Assembly: GCA_045540815.1 (NCBI GenBank)
Contig: JAZQHY010000043.1
Coordinates: forward strand, 1 to 53,483
Direction: 5' to 3'
DNA: 53,483 nt
Origin: JAZQHR01 sp045540815
GTDB lineage: Bacteria > Bacillota > Clostridia > UMGS1810
This document shows positions 44,105 through 51,983 of the stretch, piece after piece. A program made the translations under genes and the position numbers. The notes below the pieces were generated by a model that saw only the letters and a list, made by a program, of their open reading frames with translations, was not told where the DNA came from and did no database searches. Position 1 is the first letter of the stretch; every line of letters starts with the position of its first letter.

Positions 44105-44425
44105 TTAGATTACATAATTATCTGGCCTTTTATAAAGACATTGTGCATTAGCCTTTGGTTTTATTTCAGTTGCAATCGACTTGCGATATGGCACTATATG
44201 GGTATGAATATCCGTGTGCATAATTCTCGATTCTATCTCATAATGGTGCTTTACTTTTAATTCGTACTTTTTCAATACATCAGTTGGCATATCAACATTG
44301 ATATCCAATACAAAATAATAATCACTATGTCTACTATGCTTTGTTATCCATACATCTTTTAGTGATACTCCAAACATTTTTTTTGCGTATCTATACAAAT
44401 TTTCAAATTTCTCTTCTAATTCCAT
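44105..44425 (-). CDS. hypothetical protein downstream of the integrase (106 residues)
   Basis: This is a soluble protein with an N-terminal helical segment 'ELEEKFENLYRYAKKMFG', a beta-rich centre 'DVWITKHSRHSDYYFVLDINVDMP' and several histidines. A ribosome site (AAGGTGATTAAAT) precedes the ATG. It follows the integrase by 17 bases and shares its terminator, so it is probably co-transcribed. No family recognised. Confidence 0.6.
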   Translation of the reverse strand: MELEEKFENLYRYAKKMFGVSLKDVWITKHSRHSDYYFVLDINVDMPTDVLKKYELKVKHHYEIESRIMHTDIHTHIVPYRKSIATEIKPKANAQCLYKRPDNYVI

Positions 44426-44442
44426 ATTTAATCACCTTCTTC

Positions 44443-45645
44443 TTAATTTGAAATACTGCTGAAAATTGCAGTTTCAATCGTTTCAGCTGCTTCTGTTTCT
44501 ACTGATTTCAAAACGTGGCTGTATATATTCATCGTAGTACTGTAATCACTGTGCCCTAAACGCATCTGAGCGACCTTTGCCGATATACCTTTTGTCAACA
44601 TCAAGGTTGCATTTGTATGCCTTCAATCGTGCAATCGAATATGCTTTAAATTATTCTTTTTCAGAAAATCATTGAATTTACTTGTAAACGAATTAGGTTT
44701 ATAAGGTTTTCCGTTTTCTTGACATACCACATAATCACCATCAAAAAAGTCTTTGCCCATTTTAAATTTTCGTAAAATATAGTCTGTGTGAGCCTTCTTG
44801 AGATATTCTTTTAATGCTGATGATATAGGGATAACTCTCTGACCGCTTACAGATTTAGGTGCTTTTGTCAATATCCTATCTGCTGATACACTCTTATCAA
44901 CTTCAACCATATTATCCTCTATCGAAACAAGTCCTTTCTCAAAGTCAATATGTTTCCACTTTAGACCCAATAATTCACCACGTCTTAAACCAAGGTTAAT
45001 ATCAATTATTAAAGGTAACTCCATATCAGTACCCTGAATTGCTTTTAATAACTGCTGAATTTCCTTCTCGTCATAGACCTCTGCTGTGTACTTTTGAACT
45101 TTAGGCAATACAACGGCCTTGCAGACATTCTTTTTTACAAATTCTAATTCAACGGCTTTATCAATAGCGGCAGATAAATTATGATAAATATTCTTAATTG
45201 TTTTGGCACTCAATGGCTCATTGCTCAAAGGTGATACTTTCTGCAAAGAGTTTATCCATTGCTGAACTTCTGTTGTTGTCAAATTTTGAAGCTGAATTTT
45301 CCCTATGCTCTGATTGATAATGTAGTTATCTATTTGATATTTATAACCGTTTAATGTGGTTGGAGACAAATTTATCAAATATACGTCAACCCACATTTTC
45401 ATAAATTCCTTAACTGTTATATTGTTATCTTCAATATATGTATGATTTTCTAAATCATCCATCATTTTACGCATAACCTTTTCGGCTTCTTTTTTCGTTC
45501 CCCTAACCGTTTTATATATTCTGTCTCGCTTCCCTTTCTCGCGGTTAAAAGGAAGTTCAATGATGATTTGATAACTTGGTTTATCACCTCTTGTTTCTCT
45601 CTTTCTTATATGACCTGATACTTGCACATCCTCATCTCCTTTCAA
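44443..45645 (-). pseudogene. tyrosine integrase interrupted by an in-frame TGA
   Basis: The frame encodes a 399-residue phage-type integrase. It has an arm-binding N-terminus, a core-binding SAM-like domain ('LSPTTLNGYKYQIDNYI'), the first catalytic Arg in 'INLGLRRGELLGLKW', then 'HIRLHD', a TGA (44623-44625), and 'RHTNATLMLTKG', 'MRLGHSDYSTTMNIYSH'. The stop falls inside the LHDLRHT box and removes the HxxR, LGH and Tyr parts. A single base change from TTA or TTG would restore leucine. Other genes here end in TGA, so the code is standard. Confidence 0.88.
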
Positions 45646-45682
45646 CCCCTATTACACGTTAATTGTGTGATAGGGGTATATA

Positions 45683-45871
45683 TTATAATTCGACTTCTAT
45701 AATTTTAGTTTCTTCAATAAATCTTTCAAAAACCGATTTTTCGATAAGATATGTTCTGTTAATTTTTATATATTTAATTCCTGAATATTTGATAAAGGCT
45801 AAAGCTTTCGCATAACATATTCCCATTATTTCAGTAATATCTCTTGCATTGTAAAATTTCTTTTCCATCAT
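45683..45871 (-). CDS. xis: excisionase-like small helix-turn-helix protein
   Basis: In this 62-residue protein 'FYNARDITEIMGICYAKALAFIKYSGIKYIKINRTYLIEKSVFERFI' follows the winged-helix layout of MerR-like excisionases. The ATG pair at 45871 lies after TTGGATGTGAAT; a longer frame to 46057 runs through the rep gene end and lacks a ribosome site. It lies just upstream of the integrase, the usual place for xis. Confidence 0.72.
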   Translation of the reverse strand: MMEKKFYNARDITEIMGICYAKALAFIKYSGIKYIKINRTYLIEKSVFERFIEETKIIEVEL

Positions 45872-45898
45872 ATTCACATCCAAAAATAACTTTTTGAT

Positions 45899-45977
45899 AA
45901 ATTTGCCACCTACCACCACCGCCACGTTCTTCAATACAGACCTTGCCTTTGTGGGATAGGCAGGTGGTGGCAAATTT
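45899..45977. repeat. 12-bp inverted repeat between rep and xis
   Basis: AAATTTGCCACC (45899-45910) and GGTGGCAAATTT (45966-45977) are perfect inverted repeats 55 bases apart, with extra CCACC/GGTGG runs inside. Candidate roles are terminator of rep, Xis/integrase site or replication signal. Confidence 0.5.
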
Positions 45978-45992
45978 TTAAAACACACTATC

Positions 45993-47408
45993 TTACACCT
46001 TAAAAAATTCGATATAGCTTGCATCCTTCTTTTTCTCAATCTTAAAACTATAACCAAGTTTTTCTAGTGAGTTTCGTTCCGCTTTTAACTTCTTTGAAAA
46101 AGGGGAGGCTGTCTCAGGAAAATCTTTAGTTGTAGAAGGAATCGTTGACTTAATTGCATTAAAGATTTCTGTAACCGTACCTTTCTTCTTTGATAACTTA
46201 TTATCAAGATAATCTTTAATAATATTGCAGAAATAGTTTTCCTCTGAGCGAGTCTGTTCAAGCTTTGCAATGTTCTCGTTAAAAATCTTCACAAATTCAT
46301 CTAACGGAATGTCCAATGCCAAGGCTATTGCACACATATCTGTGTATGCGTCGCTCATTCGGTGAGTTTCTTCCAGGTGTAAAGTTTTCTTTATCTCTAA
46401 CGCTTTTGAGATAGTATCAAAAATTGCGCCTAATATCTCTGCTCGCTTTTCCTTGAAACTCGACCAGAATTTATTATCAGTCATTCTTCTATCAGGTGTA
46501 ATCTTTTCGAGTTCAAACAGCAATGACCGCTCTAACAGGTCAGCCTTCTTGGGAACTATATCAATACCGTTTAACACAATAATATTTTTTAACGTCAATA
46601 TCATCATATCAATATCGGTGAACAACTTTCTCTTTGTAACTGTTGTTCCTGTTGTAGCGGCACATAAAATATCGCTAAAATCATCATTTAACTTTCTCGT
46701 ATTATCAAATGCTACAAGAAGATTTGTTGCAAGATGATTTTTTAATTCCTCAACTGATGATGGTAGTAATGTTTTTTCGGCAAGAGAAGGGTCAACCAAA
46801 AGTTGAATTAATTTTGTCAATGTTGATTTGCCCGAACCTTGCCCTGAACTGATAATTGCCACAAAATGATTACTATTATAGAAAAAACATTGCACTAAAT
46901 AGATTAAGAACAAGATATAACTATCTTCACTCATATTTACAAACGGAGCTAATAATTCTTTAAGATTACCGCCTTTTATTGGCGCAACTTGTTCTTTCAT
47001 TTCTGCTCGCTTCAGAAATATATATCTACTTTTCTTTTTGAGTTTCCATCCTTTAGAGTTAATTACAATACACTGATGAAGCCTATCAGCAAGGAAATAT
47101 GTAATAGCTTTACTGGTACCTGCCATTCTATAATAAGGTACTACCTTTTTAGTGTTATCAAATCGTGCTATATCCGTTTTTTCTTGAATTAACCATTTAA
47201 ATTTATATCCGAATTTTTCACCTGATGCTTCCCTGAAGCAATTTCTCAAATATGCGTAAAAATCAGATGAAAGAACATTAATACATTCTTGATGGTCGTT
47301 AAAGTACATTATAGTATAAAATGTATTGCTATTATATTTGTCAGCAAAAAATATATGGGCGTCGATTATATACTGTGCTATCGTATCACATTCTTCTTTG
47401 GTTAACAT
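45993..47408 (-). CDS. D5/SF3-like replication ATPase of the element
   Basis: The 471-residue protein has Walker A 'ISSGQGSGKSTLTKL' (about residue 190), a Walker B-like 'NLLVAFDNTRKL', a sensor-like 'NIIVLNGIDIVPKKADLLERSLLFEL' and a C-terminal helical region. This is the helicase half of phage/plasmid primase-helicases of the D5/P4 type. The N-terminal ~130 residues lack an evident AEP or TOPRIM primase site. It probably drives autonomous replication of the excised element. Ribosome site GAAAGGAGGACGCTT precedes the ATG. Confidence 0.78.
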   Translation of the reverse strand: MLTKEECDTIAQYIIDAHIFFADKYNSNTFYTIMYFNDHQECINVLSSDFYAYLRNCFREASGEKFGYKFKWLIQEKTDIARFDNTKKVVPYYRMAGTSKAITYFLADRLHQCIVINSKGWKLKKKSRYIFLKRAEMKEQVAPIKGGNLKELLAPFVNMSEDSYILFLIYLVQCFFYNSNHFVAIISSGQGSGKSTLTKLIQLLVDPSLAEKTLLPSSVEELKNHLATNLLVAFDNTRKLNDDFSDILCAATTGTTVTKRKLFTDIDMMILTLKNIIVLNGIDIVPKKADLLERSLLFELEKITPDRRMTDNKFWSSFKEKRAEILGAIFDTISKALEIKKTLHLEETHRMSDAYTDMCAIALALDIPLDEFVKIFNENIAKLEQTRSEENYFCNIIKDYLDNKLSKKKGTVTEIFNAIKSTIPSTTKDFPETASPFSKKLKAERNSLEKLGYSFKIEKKKDASYIEFFKV

Positions 47409-47435
47409 AAGCGTCCTCCTTTCATTGATTGTATA

Positions 47436-47470
47436 GTATCACTTCCGAAAACAATTCTCGGAAGTGATAC
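47436..47470. repeat. 13-bp perfect palindrome upstream of the replication ATPase
   Basis: GTATCACTTCCGA and TCGGAAGTGATAC flank a nine-base loop, immediately before the rep ribosome site and after the stop of the 121-residue ORF. The T run is on the plus strand, where no gene needs a terminator. An operator, origin or attenuator is likelier. Confidence 0.55.
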
Positions 47471-47482
47471 CTTTTTAATTTG

Positions 47483-47848
47483 TCAATCAATAGATAATGT
47501 ATCGATATATACTGTTGAATTTGCTACGTAGACAGTAGCTTCACCCTGCAAGCCTATTAAATCTTCTTCATATATAGGGATAATTTCTTTGGTGTCTGCA
47601 CCATATAAATTCTGGAGTAAGAAATAAAGTTTTAATGAATCAACCTCATATTCTTCAACCGCATACATTTTATCACTACCATCAAATTTAGAGGATAATT
47701 CGTATTTAATACACACTTTCTCTTCTTCCTCATAAAATGACACTTCTGTAATTTCAAAAGAATATTTTGTGTGATAACATACATAGTCAGGCTTATTCTT
47801 GAAGTAAGTAATAGGTTTCTTTACAATTTCTTTAATATCGGGGGACAT
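47483..47848 (-). CDS. hypothetical protein upstream of the replication ATPase (121 residues)
   Basis: This is an acidic, soluble protein with regular beta-strand alternation ('SFEITEVSFYEEEEKVCIKYEL'). GAAAGGAGGGGGTTGT is a strong ribosome site. It opens the rep operon. I recognise no family; replication accessory factor is only a positional guess. Confidence 0.62.
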   Translation of the reverse strand: MSPDIKEIVKKPITYFKNKPDYVCYHTKYSFEITEVSFYEEEEKVCIKYELSSKFDGSDKMYAVEEYEVDSLKLYFLLQNLYGADTKEIIPIYEEDLIGLQGEATVYVANSTVYIDTLSID

Positions 47849-48002
47849 ACAACCCCCTCCTTTCTTTAAAATCTACAACCGTGCGCACTTGTTGTGTGGA
47901 AAAATTATACTATACCCCAAAAATATTCTCAATTTCGCAAATAAGCCATATTCAGGAATTTTCAATTTGGAAGGTTTAAAAATGCAAAAAAATTTGCCTC
48001 GT

Positions 48003-48027
48003 ATCAGTCATCCATCGACCGCCGATA
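48003..48027 (+). repeat. 25-bp direct repeat, copy 1
   Basis: This is the upstream copy of the repeat with core CATCCATCGACCGC; three mismatches to the copy at 48129. Confidence 0.75.
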
Positions 48028-48128
48028 CGCTCCGAGTATTTTTCTTATTATTTTCTGCCTGCTTTAATTTTCGTGGTTTTCCGTTGTTTTTCTCGGTTTT
48101 TGCGGTTTTTAATTACCGCAAATTCATA

Positions 48129-48153
48129 TCACCCATCCATCGACCGCTGATAG
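48129..48153 (+). repeat. 25-bp direct repeat, copy 2
   Basis: This is the second copy, on the other side of the 10-base iterons. Confidence 0.75.
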
Positions 48154-48230
48154 CGGTCTAGCATTGATTTTAAAATTTTTTTAAAAATTTTATGTATAGC
48201 TAAATAATAATATTTTGCCATAAAAATGGT

Positions 48231-48344
48231 CTATTTCCTGATTTTTACACCTCTGCTTGCCACATAGACGGATGCGGCAAGCATTGCACCCTCGCCAAAG
48301 GCTGTCAAAAATGCGGTAGTTGTTGAGCCAATTAAAAACATCAT
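48231..48344 (-). CDS. tiny membrane peptide (37 residues) of element 2
   Basis: The ORF begins MMFLIGSTTTAFLTAF and ends 'ASRGVKIRK', a single hydrophobic helix with a basic tail. The ribosome site AAAGGAAGTGATTACC overlaps the end of the 25-residue ORF just upstream. A 61-codon frame in another phase here has no ribosome site and is not favoured. It could be a toxin-like or regulatory membrane peptide; no family recognised. Confidence 0.6.
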   Translation of the reverse strand: MMFLIGSTTTAFLTAFGEGAMLAASVYVASRGVKIRK

Positions 48345-48349
48345 GGTAA

Positions 48350-48427
48350 TCACTTCCTTTCTCTGATTGTTTCAATACCTATTAAAACTGTAAGTGTCAA
48401 GCCAAAACCTAATAATGTATATGTCAT
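48350..48427 (-). CDS. tiny membrane peptide (25 residues) of element 2
   Basis: The ORF starts MTYTLLGFGLTLTVLIGI and ends 'ETIRERK': one short span then a charged tail. GAGGAGTTGATAAT precedes the ATG. Its stop lies five bases before the start of the 37-residue ORF and inside that gene's ribosome site, so translation is likely coupled. Function unknown. Confidence 0.58.
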   Translation of the reverse strand: MTYTLLGFGLTLTVLIGIETIRERK

Positions 48428-48448
48428 ATTATCAACTCCTCTGCATAA

Positions 48449-48484
48449 AAAATTGAGCTATGAGAAATTTAATTCTCATAGCTC
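48449..48484 (-). terminator. terminator of the SPFH operon
   Basis: The stem GAGCTATGAGAA/TTCTCATAGCTC followed by ATTTTTT on the minus strand lies 15 bases after the last gene of the operon. Confidence 0.9.
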
Positions 48485-48498
48485 TTGATTTGTTTACG

Positions 48499-49446
48499 TT
48501 AGTTTAATATTGTTCCACAATATTCACATTTCGTATCTTTTGTGGACGTAATATTATTTTGAGCCCCACAGGCAGGACATTTTACTGAACGTGATATTAT
48601 ATCAGAATTGGATTGGTTATCTTCTTCTAAGTTAAAGTAAATAATACGCTTATCAAAATTAACAGTATAGTCATTTAATAATCTTTTACTCTTTAGCATA
48701 TTCAAATCTTTTAAAACTTGCTCATACCCTTTATTTGTATTTTGCATAAGGGTGTCAATGGAAATTTCTTCTTTATCTCCTATAATAGTCATATATTTCG
48801 AACACAGTTTCTTTCTTTTATAAATTATCACGCAAGATATAAGATTTAGTATAGCTAACCATACTAATGGTGTTTTAAATGTATTAAATATTTTTTCTGT
48901 TAAAGTTACTTTTGAAATTAAACAACTATCCCAACCAGTATAATACGGATTTCCACTGTTATAATAGTATTTACTACTATTAATCATATCTGCAGTAAGT
49001 ATTTCTCCGTTATTCATAGTAAGTTTTGTTCCGTCAAATGTATTTGCATATGTACCATCTTTCTGCAAAACATATACAGGTGCATCACCTAAGGCTTGTT
49101 CAAGTGTTCTATTCCCCCAAGCTCCATTTTCTTTTGTTAGGACAATAATTTGCTTGCTATTCGGTTCAATTCTGTATTGTTCAAGTTCTTTGACATAAAA
49201 TGCAGATAAATCCGACATGTTAAATCCTTGTATAATTCTACCTTCACCGCTGATAGAATTTGTTGAAATATAATATGTACCACTTTCTGCTTCTTTGAGG
49301 TAACCATCAAACAAGCACATATCTAAAACCGAAAAATCATTAAAGCTTGTAAATGTTACTATGAAACAAATCAAGAGAATTATTATTCCAAAATAAAGCA
49401 CTGTATTATCGTTGGTTTTGACACTTTTGAAATTAAATTTTTTCAT
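48499..49446 (-). CDS. YdjG-like membrane protein with C-terminal zinc ribbon
   Basis: The 315-residue protein has a span near residues 17-35, a ~155-residue outside domain, a second span near 196-214, a winged-helix-like stretch ('SIDTLMQNTNKGYEQVLKDLNMLKSK') and a CxxC..CxxC zinc ribbon (about 290-312). In B. subtilis YdjG with YdjH anchors PspA and the SPFH protein YdjI at the membrane. The layout and partners match, but I see no PspA here. It is last gene of the operon; its ATG overlaps the preceding stop. Confidence 0.66.
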   Translation of the reverse strand: MKKFNFKSVKTNDNTVLYFGIIILLICFIVTFTSFNDFSVLDMCLFDGYLKEAESGTYYISTNSISGEGRIIQGFNMSDLSAFYVKELEQYRIEPNSKQIIVLTKENGAWGNRTLEQALGDAPVYVLQKDGTYANTFDGTKLTMNNGEILTADMINSSKYYYNSGNPYYTGWDSCLISKVTLTEKIFNTFKTPLVWLAILNLISCVIIYKRKKLCSKYMTIIGDKEEISIDTLMQNTNKGYEQVLKDLNMLKSKRLLNDYTVNFDKRIIYFNLEEDNQSNSDIISRSVKCPACGAQNNITSTKDTKCEYCGTILN

Positions 49447-50108
49447 TAAAATCCTCCTCTTTTAAGTTGACTAACAGTTATGTTTCTATCCTGAATTAAT
49501 TGAATAGTCTGGTCGCACAGTGTATCTATTTCATCGTCATTATTACATACCGAAATTGAATTAAGCGCAGACAATATTTCAGAACTTTTATAGTCCGAAA
49601 CATGGTCTGAATATTTAATGTCATCATAAATTTTATTTAATTTATTACGATGATTTTCGTACTTGCTGTTGAGCATAAGTCTTTGTGCTATTCGTTCGCA
49701 CTCGTCAATAACAGCTTTTTGTCTTATTGTATTTTCCTCATCATTATTAATCCCATTTAACAATCCGCTTAAAACAATGATTAATATAGCAAGGATAGCG
49801 ATTAACACAATATGAATTACAACAAAAACCAAAACATTGTCGGCAAACACATTCTTGAATATTAATGAAAAAAGAATATTTATCGCCAAATAAACAGGCA
49901 TTATCGAGGTTATTGTAAGGCTTGAAATCATTGTAGGTTGTTTGTAAAATGTCATAGTACCAAATGTTATACATTCACCTAATACAATGAATAAAAATGA
50001 GATATAGTCTATTGTTCGCTTGCCATCCTCTATTCCAAGAAGAAATATAATGAGTGTTATAAATATTGTTATTCCACCAATTAAAAGAATAGATTTCTTG
50101 TTTTTCAT
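49446..50108 (-). CDS. YdjH-like four-span membrane protein
   Basis: The 220-residue protein has four hydrophobic spans in residues 5-120 and a cytoplasmic helical tail with 'YENHRNKLNKIYDDIKYSDHVSDYKSSEILSALNSI'. It lies between the SPFH gene and the YdjG-like gene, overlapping the latter by one base. Its position and topology fit YdjH of the B. subtilis ydjFGHI operon; sequence similarity would need a profile search. Confidence 0.6.
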   Translation of the reverse strand: MKNKKSILLIGGITIFITLIIFLLGIEDGKRTIDYISFLFIVLGECITFGTMTFYKQPTMISSLTITSIMPVYLAINILFSLIFKNVFADNVLVFVVIHIVLIAILAILIIVLSGLLNGINNDEENTIRQKAVIDECERIAQRLMLNSKYENHRNKLNKIYDDIKYSDHVSDYKSSEILSALNSISVCNNDDEIDTLCDQTIQLIQDRNITVSQLKRGGF

Positions 50109-50120
50109 AATATCACCACC

Positions 50121-51347
50121 TTAAAGCTTGTTACCGCATTCAGGACAGAATTTAGGAGTTCCTTTGATTTCTGCATTGCATCTTGGACACTTATTAACTT
50201 GGGAGCTTCCGCACTCTGGACAAAACTTACTATTTACATCAATTAATGCTCCGCAACTAATACACTTTGCTTGGGTTGATGCTTGTGTATCTGCTCCGCA
50301 ATTACTGCAGAATTTCTGATTAGCATTTAATATTGCACCGCATTTTCCACAAGTTTTAGGTATATCTTCTGTTACATCCATAACCGTAGCCATATTTCCC
50401 ATTTGTGTTCCTACAACTGCACCCATTTTATTGCCCATAGCAAGACCCATTCCCATAGTCATAAAATCATTTGACATACCACTACCCTCATTTGAAGCGG
50501 CACTTTCCATAACATCAAATGAACGTTTTTGCTGATAAGTATATCCTGCTTGCTTTTGCTCATATCCCATAACATCTGCCTTTGCAGTACCTACCTGACG
50601 TGTAGTATAGGCTTGTGTGTCCGCTTTGGCTGTTTCTGTCCATCTTGTTTTGGCAGCACCAGCCATAGCTTCCTTTACTACTTTATAGCTACTGTCATTT
50701 TCATCGGCATTAACACTATTAACCGAGAAGCTCAATAGTGTAATACCATAATCAGCCATAAAGTCTTTCATATATTCTTTTATGTAATCTGATAAATCAT
50801 CTAAATAGGTATTTACTTGCAAAATACCAATATTTTTTTGAGTAAAATACGAGCCGATAATAGATGTGCATTTTCTCAAATATTCACCTTTAAAATAAGC
50901 AGTTACATTTTCTTGGCTAAATATAGGAAGTGTGCCCACAAGCTTTTCTAAGAACTTCTTTGAATTTTCAACTCTTATTCCAAACTGACCGAAGCTCTTA
51001 ACTTTTACATCTATCATTAAAAATGGGTCAAATAAGGAAATTGGAGTTGTTGTCCCCCATTTAATATCTAAGGAATGAATTTTGTTAATAAACCATACCT
51101 CAGCAGTAAAAGGCGATTGTCCGCCGAAAGGCAAATTAACTAATTTGCTCAGAATAGGTATATTTTTTGTTTCTAATGTATGCCTGCCTGCACCAAATAC
51201 ATCTAATGCCTGACCGCCCTTAAACAAGATAGCTTCCTGACTTTCATTTACAATAAGCTGTGTTTTTGTACTTAGTTCGCTATTTGGATATTTCCACGCA
51301 AATATGTTTGGTCCACCCTCATATTTTACAACATCTATTAATGCCAT
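50121..51347 (-). CDS. SPFH (band 7)-domain protein with three zinc ribbons, YdjI-like
   Basis: In this 408-residue protein, residues ~20-220 form an SPFH/PHB-like domain of the YdjI / 'virion core protein' group ('FGQFGIRVENSKKFLEKLVG', 'GITLLSFSVNSVN'). A Gln/Ala-rich helix and a Gly/Met-rich stretch follow. Then come three double-CxxC zinc ribbons (about 335-353, 362-380, 387-405), each ending FC..CG. YdjI is a flotillin-like scaffold of membrane stress. Here it sits on a mobile element with YdjG/H-like proteins. Confidence 0.85.
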   Translation of the reverse strand: MALIDVVKYEGGPNIFAWKYPNSELSTKTQLIVNESQEAILFKGGQALDVFGAGRHTLETKNIPILSKLVNLPFGGQSPFTAEVWFINKIHSLDIKWGTTTPISLFDPFLMIDVKVKSFGQFGIRVENSKKFLEKLVGTLPIFSQENVTAYFKGEYLRKCTSIIGSYFTQKNIGILQVNTYLDDLSDYIKEYMKDFMADYGITLLSFSVNSVNADENDSSYKVVKEAMAGAAKTRWTETAKADTQAYTTRQVGTAKADVMGYEQKQAGYTYQQKRSFDVMESAASNEGSGMSNDFMTMGMGLAMGNKMGAVVGTQMGNMATVMDVTEDIPKTCGKCGAILNANQKFCSNCGADTQASTQAKCISCGALIDVNSKFCPECGSSQVNKCPRCNAEIKGTPKFCPECGNKL

Positions 51348-51356
51348 TTTTACACC

Positions 51357-51677
51357 TCACAGATTTTCTTTAATCATTCGTCTTACTGTTTTTTCGCTGT
51401 ATCCATACTTTTTTGCCAACTGTTTAATATTAGTTCCGTCATATTCGATAGGTATTTGGGTGCGGACATAATCGGGATTAAATAGCCTTGTAGGAAACGA
51501 TATCTGCATACCCTTATACATCTGGTAAAATTGGATTGCTACGTCCATTCCAAAAGCCTCTGCGATGTCCTTATAGACCGAATTAAACAGTTGCTTATCC
51601 ATGTTCATCACCTCTTGGGAATATTTTACCAAATCAAAGTTTTCAAGTAAAATCCCATTGTCCTTGTATTTGTCCAT
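51357..51677 (-). CDS. Mor-type transcription activator-like protein
   Basis: The 106-residue protein has a Mor/Martha-like dimer domain 'SVYKDIAEAFGMDVAIQFYQMYKGMQISFP' and a C-terminal helix-turn-helix 'IKQLAKKYGYSEKTVRRMI'. Mor proteins are phage-Mu-type middle-gene activators and are common in mobile elements. It lies nine bases before the SPFH gene and is a candidate regulator of the operon or of a helper phage. Preceding stop and start abut the 101-residue gene. Confidence 0.78.
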   Translation of the reverse strand: MDKYKDNGILLENFDLVKYSQEVMNMDKQLFNSVYKDIAEAFGMDVAIQFYQMYKGMQISFPTRLFNPDYVRTQIPIEYDGTNIKQLAKKYGYSEKTVRRMIKENL

Positions 51678-51983
51678 CTATAAATCCCTTTCATAAATGA
51701 TAATATTTCGCTCTGTTCCTGAGATATAGAGTTTTTTAGTATATGGACAAATTCTTTGCGTAAACTCAGGCTCTTCAAAATTTTTGTCGAAATTTTGTAT
51801 GTTCAATTCTTCATCAGCATCACACACAACCACAAAACCGCCCATATCAACATCTATGTTTCGCTCCTCTCCGTAATTTTCATCTAAAATTTTTATATCT
51901 TCGCAGATAGCATTTTGAATGTTCATAGGAAGATGGAAGATTTTAGTCAAATCTTTTTTAGTACCTATTTTAATCATCTGCAC
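51678..51983 (-). CDS. hypothetical acidic protein of the SPFH operon (101 residues)
   Basis: The protein contains 'IKILDENYGEERNIDVDMGGFVVVCDADEEL' and an 'RICPYTKKLYISGTERNIIIYERDL' end. It is soluble and acidic. It overlaps the DUF1643 gene by 14 bases and abuts the Mor-like gene. I have no firm family; similar small proteins seem to occur in Clostridia accessory DNA. Confidence 0.6.
   Translation of the reverse strand: MQMIKIGTKKDLTKIFHLPMNIQNAICEDIKILDENYGEERNIDVDMGGFVVVCDADEELNIQNFDKNFEEPEFTQRICPYTKKLYISGTERNIIIYERDL

Larger units (their letters stand above)
47860..48230. other. origin-like non-coding region of element 2
   Basis: This 370-base gene-free stretch holds two 25-base direct repeats (48003-48027 and 48129-48153, 22 of 25 identical, core CATCCATCGACCGC). 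Four tandem 10-base units of the type CGKKGTTTT lie at 48071-48110. An A/T-only run lies at 48169-48193. Iterons one helical turn apart plus a meltable tract beside a replication ATPase suggest the element's replication origin. Confidence 0.55.

Noticed and set aside
44623..44625. TGA recoding (Trp or selenocysteine) in the integrase
   Set aside because: Nearby genes such as mcsA use TGA as a normal stop, the position is normally leucine, and no SECIS-like hairpin was apparent. A nonsense mutation is simpler.
47860..48230. CRISPR array
   Set aside because: The repeats here are two 25-base copies and short 10-base units without spacer periodicity; no cas genes are present in the window.
48190..48375. 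61-codon frame overlapping the tiny membrane ORFs
   Set aside because: It lacks a ribosome site; the two shorter frames in the other phases have good ones and coherent hydrophobic design.
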